64,000 nt of DNA, taken from assembly GCA_009741485.1 (NCBI GenBank), contig CM019227.1, positions 14,122,669 through 14,186,668 on the forward strand. The letters are read 5' to 3'. Source of the stretch: Malurus cyaneus samueli. Its lineage: Eukaryota; Chordata; Aves; Passeriformes; Maluridae. A program made the position numbers and the translations under genes. Positions 12,803-24,179 of this stretch are shown piece after piece. Each line of letters opens with the position of its first letter. Position 1 is the first letter of the stretch. A model generated the notes under the pieces. The model had not been told where the DNA came from, did no database searches, and saw only the letters and a program-made list of their open reading frames with translations.

Positions 12803-13027
12803 TTACAGCTGCTGTGTCTGCAGTGTCAGTTCTGCACCCCATCTCTTATATTCTGCATTTTCACCCCTCTCTGCTGCATCCTGCACCTCCTTCTCATCCC
12901 TGCTGTCATACCAAGCCTGTATTGCTCTACACTGTTGTGCTGGAGTCATAAATATCCCATTCTGCCCAGAACAACTGCTTGTTACTGCTGTTTGTATAAA
13001 AGTGCAGTCTCCATCCCAGACAAACAA
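12803..13027 (-). pseudogene. Copy of the unidentified minus-strand frame, unit 2 (shifted)
   Basis: This is the homologue of 2539-2808. The C-terminal 74 codons match, but the frame is upset upstream by a one-base deletion (opposite 2782 in unit 1) and then a two-base deletion (opposite 2819-2820). Both lie at sites where units 1 and 3 differ from each other, so the break is probably a consensus artefact rather than a real mutation. No function is assigned. Confidence 0.2.
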
Positions 13028-13941
13028 AAGTGAACCAGAGACAGATCCTGATCAATTACAGAAATTGCCATCCCAGCTAAAAAGTAAAGCAAAGACCAAG
13101 AAGGGATCAGACAAGGTGGGCTTGACAGGCTCAGTCCTAAGGTCTTGCACCTCAAGATTATCACTTATTATCTGCAAAGGTAATTCTATAATTTGCTATA
13201 AAATTCTAATTTGCTAAAAAGAGGACTAATTGCTTTTCTCTTCCACTGGGAAGGAGCTGCCTGCAAAGCTCAGTAGAGCTGTGCTCTGGGTGGGCAGCTG
13301 CAGTCACAATGAACTGTGTAGAAAACTTGCACCTGACCTTGCAGACTACATTTTACACTAGATCAGCTTCTCATTTATGAGAATGAATTTGGAATCATAA
13401 GGAAAACAGTGACTGAAAAAAAAAAAAAAATCACGGGCAGGATGTGCACATCAAAAGGAAATCTGAAAAAACTGCTCTGAATTTTCTCAGAGGCCCAGAT
13501 CTGAAAGGGTTGTTGAGGTAATTAGTCACAAAATAGAGTGCCAGAACTCCTTCCCTCCAACAGCAACCATCCCAGCACCCTGGCCTTTCAAAACAGCACT
13601 CACACACCCTTCCCTAGCAGTGAATGATGGCTGCCTTGTGTAATAAAATATTCAAGTTCACAACAATGCTTTATAAAGAAGGAGGTTCATGAATTTTTTA
13701 AATTATTTTGTAAATCCTGAGAGCTGACAATGAAGGCTAGCACCTCAGCTGGTGTACAACTGCCAAGTTATCCTGGAATTCAGCCTGACACTGGGATTTG
13801 TGGGAACTTTCCCCTCTGATGTGTCAGAAACCCTCTTCTGAACAAAGTGTGAAAAACTTTGCCCCCACTCTCAGCCTGGCAACCCAACCCACGCTCCGAG
13901 AGCTGCTCAGGCACTGGAGGGCAATTCTGTCAGGAGGAGAT

Positions 13942-14161
13942 GAGCTCAGGGGTACCTGAGGGGATGTGTCTGTCACTGCATCGGGGCTGTGGGAAGCACA
14001 GGTAGCAAAGAAGCAACTTCCTGGCATTCCCCAGACAAGAACTGGCAGTTTGAAGTGGATTTGTTTCACAGTGCTGATGACTGCTTCACTTCTTGGAAAG
14101 ACAAAAAAAAAAAAACAAAACAGGTGGGTGACTTAGTTTTTGTCTATAACCATTGCCAGCA
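13942..14161. other. 220-bp segment present only in unit 2, part shared with right edge
   Basis: This occupies the place of the 2.07-kb segment of unit 1. Its left part (to 14082, together with 13917-13941) is repeated at 22195-22359 beyond the gap. The rest (14083-14161, including an A-rich stretch at 14103-14120) is seen nowhere else in the window. Confidence 0.7.
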
Positions 14162-15440
14162 CACTGGAGAAGCACTCCCTGATCTAGAATACATCTTTGC
14201 TCTACTGCCTGTGCGAGAAGGCTTCAATGCAAGTAACTTCAGCCTATATTGGGATGGAACAGTGCTGGTGAATTATCCTGTCAATTATCATTTTCTCTTT
14301 ACTAGAACTGAATAAAAATGTAACAGAAAAACCCTCAAGATGTTGTAAAGCTGGTTATTTGAAATGTCACTGCAGATGGAACACAATCCTTACTCTGGCA
14401 GAGCTGGGTTTGCAGCTGCATGCCCCCAGCTTTTGCTGTGCTGTGCAGGGGTACCTGAACACCTCACATCAAAAATCTGCACCAAGAGCTGGGGACAGCA
14501 GGGATAAGTCAGTGCTCAGTAAATCCAGTTCCAGTTGGGGTGGAGCTGATGTTCAGATTGCCTCTGACTGTCTGGGTGAGCCGGGAGGCTCGGCCACTCT
14601 CTGCAACAGATGGGGTGAGGGACAGGCTTGGGACAAAGGGCCAGCTGCAGAGGACGTGATTGACTGGCCCACCACATTAAATGTTGGCATTATTGTTATA
14701 GGAGCTCTCTGGGATGGAATTTTGGGCAGTTGCAGCCATTGCCCCAGGCAGCTCCCTGCTGTGCTTCACCCCAGCCCGAATCCCTAAATGTGTTAATTGT
14801 CATCCTGGGGGGACAATGTGGCCTTGCCCTCCAGGGACTGCCCGTGGTAGTTCCTGCTGTGGAAGGATCGAGCTGTGCATCACTATTTGTAAACAGTGAA
14901 CAGCAATTGTTGCTGTGTGGGAAGCCATTTGGATGCAGTTGATCTGTTCAAGAGATGTCTTTAGTTAAGGTACAGCAGTGGCAGTGGTACAAATGCAAAC
15001 AAAATGAATGGAAATGAATGAAGCTGGAGCAGTGCCCTTGGGCCCCAGGGCAGCTGAGTGACATGACCCAGCAGCACGCAGTCTGGGGACTCTCACCTGC
15101 ACCAGCTGAAGACAATTCTGCATGAAACACTAAACAGAACCCCCACGTCCACCCAGGATCACCCACCCTTCCTTTCTGGGAGAGTGTGGTCCTTATGTGG
15201 GCATTTACCTGAAGCAGAGACCCCCAAAATCACCTCCCTTTCAAAAGCTCTGCCTGGGGATGTGTGTGCAATACATCCAAGACAAACAGATGTGCTTCTG
15301 GAAGGACAGAGGCCCAGGGGACAGAGCCATTCTACTTTCAGTACCAAAAAAACTACTTATAAACCTTGTTTAGACAACATCAATCACCTTAGCTGTGCAC
15401 ATCCACAGGAGCTGTGTTGAGCACTGGACAAAGTCAGGGA

Positions 15441-15510
15441 GTGACCCTGCAAGAGTTATTGGTATATTTGCTTTGCATGTGCCTCAGTTTCCCTCCCTAT
15501 AAAAGGGCAG
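15441..15510 (+). mobile_element. MIR/CORE-SINE-like fragment, unit 2
   Basis: This is the same fragment carried along with the tandem duplication. It has small indels relative to unit 1, and the TGTGCCTCAGTTTCC phrase is intact. The insertion predates the duplication. Confidence 0.5.
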
Positions 15511-18500
15511 ACACACAGCACTAGGAATTTGTGGAAGATTTAGCAGCTACACATTTTTTATTAGTTTTCTTGTCTGGTTTCGACAACGATGATATCAGGT
15601 CAAAAGCAAAGCAAGTTTTCATTAATGAAACATGAATCCTTCCCTAATATAGTGGGACTGAGCAGTCTGCAGGATGATTTTGTTGTCTGATATCGTTACC
15701 CTTTATGATCTCATATTTTATGGTCGTTAATGCCATTGGAGGAAAACATGATTAGAGCAGAAAGCAGCTTCAAAGCAGCCATTGCTCAGTGCATTCATCA
15801 CACTTGCTGCAAGCTGGATTTTTCCTCTCTACAAACACAATCAATCAGTGCAGGTAAAGAGTTAGTTGCAAATAGAAGCCCTTTATGTGAACTAGTGTGT
15901 ATCCTGTTTTTTATCAGTGTGCTGGGAAGTGTAGTTAGGCTGGGATAAGTTATGTGTGTGGGCTTAGGCATTAATGAATATGAGAAACTAAATTATTGAA
16001 TTTTGCAATGCAAATTATTTTTTGAGCACAAATTCTTCACTTTTGAATGTTAAGGGCTCATAAAAAATGTCAATGGTTTATGAATTAGGCCATTAGCATG
16101 CAATTTGTGATTCAAACAGTAGCACAGCCTCATGCAATAAGTGACTGAATAAAGAGCAGCATTCCTCTCTACACTTGCACAAGAGTTTGTCAGGAAGGCA
16201 AATGCAGGGAGATGTCACACGAGGGACTCGTTCCCTCCCTCTGGAGATGCACAGTGACACAGCAGAGGGGTCCTATGTCTATCCCTAAGTACTGTGCCTA
16301 GAAATGCTGTATTTTTGTGATTTTTGCAGCCATGGGAACAGGCAGAGCACTGATGTGTGAGATGGGCCCAGAGCTCTCCAGTGCCCTGCCAGCTCATGGG
16401 GGTGTGTGTGTGCCCACACTGGCACTGCCTCCTCACCCTGACAGCAATACCTGCACCTTTTGCCAGAGCTACCAATGGGTTTAACTGGCTTGAGACTTTA
16501 ATGAAAATAATATCCACCCATAGTGGGAGAACTCTGAGCATTTTGAGTACGTACAGGTGTCTTGAGTGAATACAAAATGTGTGCTAACAAGCGAGTCTGA
16601 GATGGGTTACCCTGCATAAGGCTGGGTAAAAGGGAATCTAAAGGAGTCCCAAACACAAATGTCAGCTCAGACTGCAGGGAGAGAGCTGTTGTCTTGGTGG
16701 CCAATTCCCAATTCAAACAGCAGTGCTTACAAAGGTAACCAAAAATGCAAAACTGTTACGGATACAAAAATTCATACTTGCCCAAGATGAGAGCAATTTT
16801 GCAAAGAAAACACTTATTCTGAGGCTATTTATGTGACAGGATGAATATTGCTGTTATCTAAAAGACTCTGCAGCTGTTCAGTGTTTCAGAATCTGTGCTG
16901 GGGTAGAAAAATTAACCAGAAAGGAGGCAGAGGAATGGCTTGAAAAGAGGTGTTAGATGCTTTTGATATTAAGATACACTCTTAAACAGTATATATATAT
17001 AAGTATTACATGTGATCCTATGGTACATGGAACTCCTGAAGGCAGTTTGAAAATGCAGAGCTCTTAATTTGTGCCGGTGGCATCACTGACCCTCCCTTTC
17101 TCCACCTGAAATCGGTGTCACAAAGGCTCAGGTTGTCACATCCCACAGGCTGCCCTTTGACAGGGTCTCTAACGATTCAGAAGGTGACAATTTCAGGAAC
17201 ATCGGTGGGGAATGTGCCCTTCTTACAGCTCCTCATGGTGAGCAGCGTTCATCACAGAGCTCAGAGCCAGCCAGGAGAGGGGCTGAGCAGCTGGTGGCAA
17301 AAGAGAGGAGTGGACAGAACCTTTGATTCCCCATCAGAAGCTACAAGGATTTTTGGCTGCCCCTGCTGCTGGCTGTGGTCAGTTCTGGGGGCAGCACATC
17401 CTTTCTGTCTGCCCTCAGACAGAAGTAATTCAGTCTGTGTAATTGAACTTGCCACGGCCATATCCCAGGGCCTCTGACCTGGCTTTCAAGGCTGGAGAAA
17501 CTCACATCTTGGATTTTCTTCTGTCTCCTTTCTTGCAGCTGAATACACACACACATCCTCTGTTGCTGTAATAACCAGGCAATGAAGAGATCCATGGGAT
17601 CTGTCAGAAGCCTGAGAGATCAGTTCCAAATCTCAGAACAACACCAGATCAACGTTCACTACCAATACAGGTTAATTATTAGTCTTCATGAATAATTAGC
17701 ATTACATATGCAATTAACTTAGCCCTTAAGAATCTTATTCTAAATCAGCTGTGGCTGCACAGCTTTCATGAGGCTGCAAGTTGTTAACGCTGATTCAGGT
17801 GGCCAAGCTTTTGAGCTCTTCTTTATCTTTCTTTTCTTATCATTCCTATGGTCCTGCTCACACCTCAGCTCTCCAGCAGCAGCTCCAATTTGCCTCTGGC
17901 CATTTATTACTTTCAAGGGGACTCTGGTTTCACCAGACATCTTTGCTTGCTCAGTGTGTGCATCATGCACACACACACAATAAATGTGTCCACAAAACAC
18001 ATATTTTCTTTTTGTTTCACCATACTGTTTTCCCTCTTATACCCTCTTTTCTTGCAGATTTTACTAGGTACACATTTTTTCCAATACCCCATTTTTGGAA
18101 GAATACAATCCCCCAATGGTGGATCTGCTGTTACACATTATTTCTACCTTTTTGCTCAGATTTGCATGTTTGTTGCTTATTTAGTTAGTGGTGTTACATC
18201 GAGGAATATTTATATCCTGTCACCAGATATGCTATTTTAACATTTCCACGTTAATAATACCTTCCTTAATATGTATATTAACACACTCCATAGTGCAATA
18301 GACCCTGCTTGGGCTACACCCCTTCATGTTCAGGGGATCTATTTTGTGGTCTTTTCTACAAGGTATTGTTACTGCTAGAACTGTGATTTATTTGCTTTTC
18401 TCTCTGCCTTTTTTCCCCACCTGATAGGACATTTGCCCTACTAAGAGTGCTCACAGCCTGTTGTTGACCTTCTGCCCTCCATAGTTATGATATAAATGAG

Positions 18501-19305
18501 TGGTCACTGTGCCTTTTGAAGCAAAATTTAGCAGGTATCCTTCCTCCCTCAAGCTTCAATGGGTTTGTTGTCACCCTGACGAGCAGACTGCTGGGGCAAT
18601 GGTCAGCAGCTGAAATCAGTGGTGTATAACACATGCTACATCCCAGCAATGCTGATTTATGTCTGTGTCCTGTTACCTCACCACAACCCCGGGATCCTGG
18701 GTGTGACAAGGGGCCGTGTACCTGCCAGCACCTGCCAGCTCCCAGGAGCAATGTCAGCACCAGGGCATTGCAAGGACCTGCCTTTCCAGCTCACCACGGG
18801 CTCAGATGTTAACACAGAGAGCATCCCTCACTCGTGGCAGGCAGCAGGGACCAGGAGAGCTGGGGCTCTCAGTGTGAAATGTTAACACTCAGTACCTGCA
18901 GCGCTGGCAGATGCCCATGCCCCGGGGACAGGCACCTCTCTTCAGGCTGGCTGCTGGAGCTCGAGTATTGCAAAGGTCAGGAATCATAAAAGAAAACCTT
19001 AGAGGGGATGTTTAGTGGTTTGAATTACTAAAAAAAGAACTAAGGGTAGACTCTGATCATTGTCAAATGTTACCGTGCCACCCGCTGAGCTCTCAGAGGA
19101 GTGAACAAAAGCTCATAAAGGATCCCTTTTGCCGCAGACAAACACAGGGTGGTGCAGAGCTGCTCAAAGCAGCACCTTGGCTGCAGGAATGGTAAATCTC
19201 AGAGGATTCTGAGTGCCCATGGTGCTCCTGAGGACTGAGCGAGATCCCACTGTGCAGGGCTGAACACGCTGTGCACAGAGCTCTGAGCAGCAGGGCTCCA
19301 TCCCT

Positions 19306-20339
19306 GAGCTGGGGAGAGGGAATCTATGAGCTGGGAGAGGGAATCTATGAGCTGGGAGAGGGAATCTATGAGCTGGGGGAGAGGGAATCTCCTGAGCTGG
19401 GGAGAGGGAATCTATGAGCTGGAGGAGAGGGAACTATGAGCTGGGGAGAGGGAACTTGAGCTGGGGAGAGGGAATCTCCTGAGCTGGGGAGAGGGAATCT
19501 ATGAGCTGGAGGAGAGGGAATCTATGAGCTGGGGAGAGGGAATCTCTGAGCTGGGGAGAGGGAATCTCCTGAGCTGGGGAGAGGGAATCTATGAGCTGGA
19601 GGAGAGGGAATCTCCTGAGCTGCGGAGAGGGAATCTATGAGCTGGGGAGAGGGAATCTCCTGAGCTGGGGAGAGGGAACTATGAGCTGGGGAGAGGGAAT
19701 CTATGAGCTGGGGAGAGGGAACCTATGAGCTGGGGGAGAGGGAATCTATGAGCTGGGGAGAGGGAATCTATGAGCTAGGGAGAGGGAATCTATGAGCTAG
19801 GGAGAGGGAATCTATGAGCTGGGGAGAGGGAATCTATGAGCTGGGGGAGAGGGAATCTCCTGAGCTGGGGAGAGGGAATCTATGAGCTGGGGAGAGGGAA
19901 CTATGAGCTGGGGAGAGGGAATCTATGAGCTGGGGGAGAGGGAATCTCCTGAGCTGGGGAGAGGGAATCTCCTGAGCTGGGGAGAGGGAATCTATGAGCT
20001 GGGAGAGGGAATCTCTGAGCTGGGGAGAGGGAATCTATGAGCTGGGGAGAGGGAACCTATGAGCTGGGGAGAGGGAATCTATGAGCTGGAGGAGAGGGAA
20101 CCTATGAGCTGGGGAGAGGGAATCTATGAGCTGGAGGAGAGGGAACCTATGAGCTGGGGGAGAGGGAATCTCTGAGCTGGGGAGAGGGAACTATGAGCTG
20201 GGGAGAGGGAATCTCCTGAGCTGGGGGAGAGGGAATCTCCTGAGCTGGGGAGAGGGAATCTCTGAGCTGAGGGACTGAGCTGGGAGAGGGAATCTATGAG
20301 CTGGGAGAGGGAATCTATGAGCTGGGGGAGAGGGAATCC
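19306..20339 (+). repeat. Minisatellite, about 22-bp period, medium allele (about 46 copies)
   Basis: This homologous array in unit 3 is about 1.03 kb. Copies are more regular than in unit 2, and variant types (ATCTAT, ATCTCCT, AACCTAT, GGAGGAG) recur in blocks, suggesting expansion by duplication of several-copy segments. Two adjacent copies share a GAGCTAGGGAG variant near 19775-19805, another sign of local duplication. Confidence 0.95.
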
Positions 20340-20951
20340 TGCCAGGACAGTGAGGGAATGCCCTGTGCCAGTCCAGGGATGCTGCCCAGGGTGGGGGTAC
20401 CAGTGGAGGGGCTGCTGAGGGCTGAGATGGGCCCCAAGCACAGCCCTGACATGATGAAAAATGAGAGCTTGGAGGTGTTTGTGCTGTAAGTAACCACAGA
20501 GGCACAGAGTTATATTCTACCAATACTATCTCAAATTTAGGTCAATACCAGGCTTTAAACTAATAAATTGTGGGGGAAAGGTTGCTTTTTCAATAAAGGA
20601 CAAAGAAATAAAACCCAACCTATGGTCCTTATAATGATTAATCCTGTTCCATGGGATGTGCTCAAGCTCTAGTTGACCAGAACACGTTTGATTCACTGCT
20701 GCTGAGTGGGTTTACAAGACTCATGGAGATGTGGCAGTCATTTTAAAATTATCCTTGGGGCTTTGGATTTTAGTGTCGTGACCAGGTTTGCATAGCTGCC
20801 AGTTACCTGCTAACATGGCAGGCAAGTATTTTATTTCTTATTGCAATATCACACAGTAATGCAGAATATGTTACAGCCAAATTCTGGTTTATGGGTAAAG
20901 AGGACAAACATCACCTTGCATGTTTTTTTTTAACTGATCACTAAGAATTGT

Positions 20952-21221
20952 TTACAGCTGCTGTGTCTGCAGTGTCAGTTCTGCACCCCATCTCTTATAT
21001 TCTGCATTTTCACCCCTCTCTGCTGCATCCTGCACCTCCTTCTCATCCCTGCTGTCATACCAAGCCTGTATTGCTCTACACTGTTGTGCTGGAGTCATAA
21101 ATATCCCATTCTGCCCAGAACAACTGCTTGTTACTGCTGTCTGTATAAAAGTGCAGTCTCCATCCCAGACAAACAAAAGTGAACCAGAGACAGACTCCTG
21201 ATCAATTACAGAAATTGCCAT
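20952..21221 (-). CDS. Possible last exon or small ORF, unit 3 (unidentified)
   Basis: This intact homologue of the frame in unit 1 has the same length and the same TAA stop. It differs by Asp to Glu inside the frame and by Asn to Gly in the upstream open extension. The upstream acceptor-like TTTAG is kept. Persistence of the frame in two clean copies may only reflect how recent the duplication is. It is unidentified. Confidence 0.2.
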   Translation of the reverse strand: MAISVIDQESVSGSLLFVWDGDCTFIQTAVTSSCSGQNGIFMTPAQQCRAIQAWYDSRDEKEVQDAAERGENAEYKRWGAELTLQTQQL

Positions 21222-22075
21222 CCCAGCTAAACCAAGTAAAGCAAAGACCAAGAAGGGATCAGACAAGGTGTGCTTGACAGGGCTCAGTCCTGAGGTCTTG
21301 CATCCTCAAGATTATCACTTATTATCTGCAAAGGTAATTCTATAATTTGCTATAAAATTCTAATTTGCTATAAAAGAGGAACTAATTGCTTTTCTCTTCC
21401 ACTGGGAAGGAGCTGCCTGCAAAGCTCAGTAGAGCTGTGCTCTGGGTGGGCAGCTGCAGTCACAATGAACTGTGTAGAAAACTTGCACCTGACCTTGCAG
21501 ACGTACATTTTACACTAGATCAGCTTCTCATTTATGAGAATGAATTTGGAATCATAAGGAAAACAGTGACTGAAGAAAAAAAAAAATCACGGGCAGGATG
21601 TGCACATCAAAAGGAAATCTGAAAAAACTGCTCTGAATTTTCTCAGAGGCCCAGATCTGAAAGGGTTGTTGAGGTAATTAGTCACAAAATAGAGTGCCAG
21701 AACTCCTTCCCTCCAACAGCAACCATCCCAGCACCCTGGCCTTTCAAAACAGCACTCACACACCCTTCCCTAGCAGTGAATGATGGCTGCCTTGTGTAAT
21801 AAAATATTCAAGTTCACAACAATGCTTTATAAAGAAGGAGGTTCATGAATTTTTTAAATTATTTTGTAAATCACTCTGAGAGCTGACAATGAAGGCTAGC
21901 ACCTCAGCTGGTGTACAACTGCCAAGTTATCCTGGAATTCAGCCTGACACTGGGATTTGTGGGAACTTTCCCCTCTGATGTGTCAGAAACCCTCTTCTGA
22001 ACAAAGTGTGAAAAACTTTGCCCCCACTCTCAGCCTGGCAACCCAACCCACGCTCCGAGAGCTGCTCAGGCACTG

Positions 22076-22100
22076 NNNNNNNNNNNNNNNNNNNNNNNNN
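22076..22100. other. Assembly gap (25 N)
   Basis: A run of 25 N interrupts unit 3 of the tandem array. The short fixed length is probably a placeholder and not a measured distance. Confidence 0.98.
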
Positions 22101-22195
22101 GTGTCCAGATCAGTTTTTGTGGAGTCAGAGAAATCCCCAGCACCAATGACTAGAGGAAACTCCCCTCTGTAAGATGGCAATCTCTGTTTAAGCCG
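22101..22195. repeat. Step duplication at array edge, copy A
   Basis: From 22101, 83 bases are identical to 22361-22443, then about 12 more are similar. Copy A directly follows the gap and is separated from copy B by a piece of array sequence, giving a 260-bp step. Confidence 0.9.
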
Positions 22196-22359
22196 AGGGC
22201 AATTCTGTCAGGAGGAGATGAGCTCAGGGGTACCTGAAGGGATGTGTCTGTCATGCATCGGGGCTGTGGGAAGCACAGGTAGCAAAGAAGCAACTTCCTG
22301 GCATTCCCCAGACAAGAACTGGCAGTTTGAAGTGGATTTGTTTCACAGTGCTGATGACT
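22195..22359. repeat. Piece of the tandem unit between the two flank copies
   Basis: This 165-bp stretch matches 13917-14082 of unit 2 with small indels. It is the last part of the array seen. At 22359/22360 homology to unit 2 ends, so this is the visible right breakpoint of the tandem array. Confidence 0.9.
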
Positions 22360-22360
22360 T

Positions 22361-22456
22361 GTGTCCAGATCAGTTTTTGTGGAGTCAGAGAAATCCCCAG
22401 CACCAATGACTAGAGGAAACTCCCCTCTGTAAGATGGCAATCTGTGTAAAGCACTA
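22361..22456. repeat. Step duplication at array edge, copy B
   Basis: This is the second copy of the flank segment at 22101-22195. Unlike copy A it runs on into unique sequence, so it is probably the original right flank. Confidence 0.9.
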
Positions 22457-24179
22457 GAGACAGGACTGTACGTGTGGGAGGAAGGGAAATGCCTTTCACA
22501 CTCCTTTTTTCAGTACTTTCTGTGCAGCTGCTTGTTCTTAGGCAGCCTGGGGGTGGCTGTTCCACAGTGCAGCCAGAGAGGAGTAGGTGCCCATCAGCAA
22601 AGCTAAAAACATTCATGAAGGTGAGCAACAGCACCTGCAGGAAGGTGGGAAACATTCACACATCATCAACTCAGGATACATCAACACTTTTAGAAAAAAA
22701 AAAAAATTAGTTACTATGGTTGCACCTGTGGAAGGAAAAAAACTCATTCCCGCTTAATGTCAGGAAAGGATCGTCTGGAGAGAGGTTTTGCTGTGACTGC
22801 ACCAGAAAACAAACTGGCCAAATTTTTATTGCACTGTGCTGCTTAAGTGAGAAACTCGTCCTCAGCCACCCGCAGCAGGGAAGCAGCACAAGTGAGAGCA
22901 GGTTTATGGTGCACAGCCCTCCCCGGGTGCTGCAGAAGGGGCTGCCAACCTCCCGTGCTTGCAGCAGGGCACGCTCTGGGTTCAAACCCTGCTGCTGACC
23001 CAGATGGAGGAGCTGTTATACAACGCTCTTTAATTGGCAATTTTCTGCTCTGTTCTCTTCTGCATCTGTTATTTATGTATCACAGCTTTCCTGCATGCTG
23101 GTAGACAACAAGGAACTACAGCAGTGGTATCCCCTCATATTTAAAACATTTAGACAGACAAAACCCCAAAATTCACATAACAGAACGGTTCATTACGCTC
23201 AGAGGAAATTTTGTTGCTTTACAAAACATTTCTCTGAGATGATAAAGCCCACATGGCTGCTGCACAACAACTACTGAGCAACAGAGGAAGAACAAAGAAT
23301 AAACCAAACAGCGAGATGCTTCTGCAAAGATGCTGACCCAATAGAGCAGCTTCCAACATGCAGAGCTGCAACCACAGCACCGCCTCGGAGTTAAGTGCCG
23401 ATGAGCTTGGTGTTATGCCAACAAAATCATCAAGAAGCTGGATCTCTCCTTGTTATTAAATTGGGCAAGCAGACGAATGAAAGGAATCAAAGCAATAACA
23501 AAGGACAGATAACCCCTGGGCTATCTCGTAAGCAGTGGCTGACAGATGTGGATTACTGAAAAAGTAAAGAGCTTGCCACTTGTATGTAATAAAGCCACAG
23601 GGATTTCAACAATACCCTTTTTGTTTTAAAGAAGAGCAAAGGCATATATTGTCAAAACCATAAAGCTTGCCACAGTGCGCTGCTGCACTATATAAAGACA
23701 TCACAGGCTTACAGTTTTGAAAGGAGTGACAGCTATTACATGCTGAATTTTTTCAGCGAGGCACTGCATGGAGTAACTAAGGATCATGCAGGGAAGCATC
23801 ATCTATTTGTTCCTTGACAAGAACACCTGGACGACCCCTCTGAATTGGTCAGCTGGACTTAGTGGCCTGCACATTTATCACTGCTGCTGTTTTTTTTTGT
23901 TGTGGTGGTTTTTTTTTTTTTTTTTTTTTTTCCAAACAACTGTAAGAATGCAGTATTTTGGTTTCATAAAGAATCCAGAAGTAGAAAAAAAAAAGGGTTG
24001 TCATGCTTGTTTTCAGTTCTTGTGCTGACCAGGTATAATATGTCATCTGAGGGTGCAAGCTGCCATTTGAACCTGAACTTGTCTGAATTTTGCACAGTTT
24101 CTAGCAGATCTGTAAAAGCCCCACCTGTCACTATTTTCACTGCCTTGTCAGCTTCCAGTGCCAAAGAAGCATTAAAAGT
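22457..24179. other. Non-coding stretch right of the array
   Basis: No gene is recognised. It holds an A run (22694-22706), a 23-T tract (23909-23931) and a GC-richer patch at 22860-23000. The part 23020-23720 is free of recognisable repeats and has several ATAAA/ATTA-type words. It could include conserved non-coding sequence but nothing in it proves this. Confidence 0.6.

Larger units (their letters stand above)
9172..17566. repeat. Large tandem duplication, unit 2
   Basis: This is the second collinear copy, 8395 bp long. It is shorter than unit 1 because a 2.07-kb segment is replaced by about 220 bp (13942-14161), which outweighs its much longer minisatellite (10905-12194). Compared with units 1 and 3 it shows an excess of one- and two-base deletions. 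Many of these fall exactly where units 1 and 3 have different bases (for example opposite 658/18218, 740/18299, 2239/20652, 2414/20827 and 2819-2820). Open frames are therefore broken more often here than in the other copies. The parts outside the minisatellite hold the same unrecognised sequence as unit 1. The consensus quality of this unit looks poor. Confidence 0.95.
17567..22075. repeat. Large tandem duplication, unit 3 (partial, ends at gap)
   Basis: This third collinear copy matches unit 1 from base 1 to about 3662 and unit 2 from 9172 to about 13915, then stops at a run of N. It carries an intermediate-length minisatellite (19306-20339). Outside that array it is very close to unit 1, with scattered substitutions rather than indels, so it reads as a clean sequence. 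The half of the unit corresponding to 5744-9171 of unit 1 is absent on this side of the gap. Confidence 0.93.

Noticed and set aside
13989..14315. Plus-strand 108-codon frame in unit 2 with a protein-like look
   Set aside because: It starts at GTG, not ATG, runs across the unit-2-specific junction and an A-rich run, and is not kept in unit 1, where the left half is replaced. No family was recognised.
1748..20339. Immunoglobulin switch region as an actual identity for the minisatellites
   Set aside because: No Ig constant-domain exon (Cys...Trp...Cys pattern with the usual spacing) is visible anywhere in the window; kept only as a compositional similarity.
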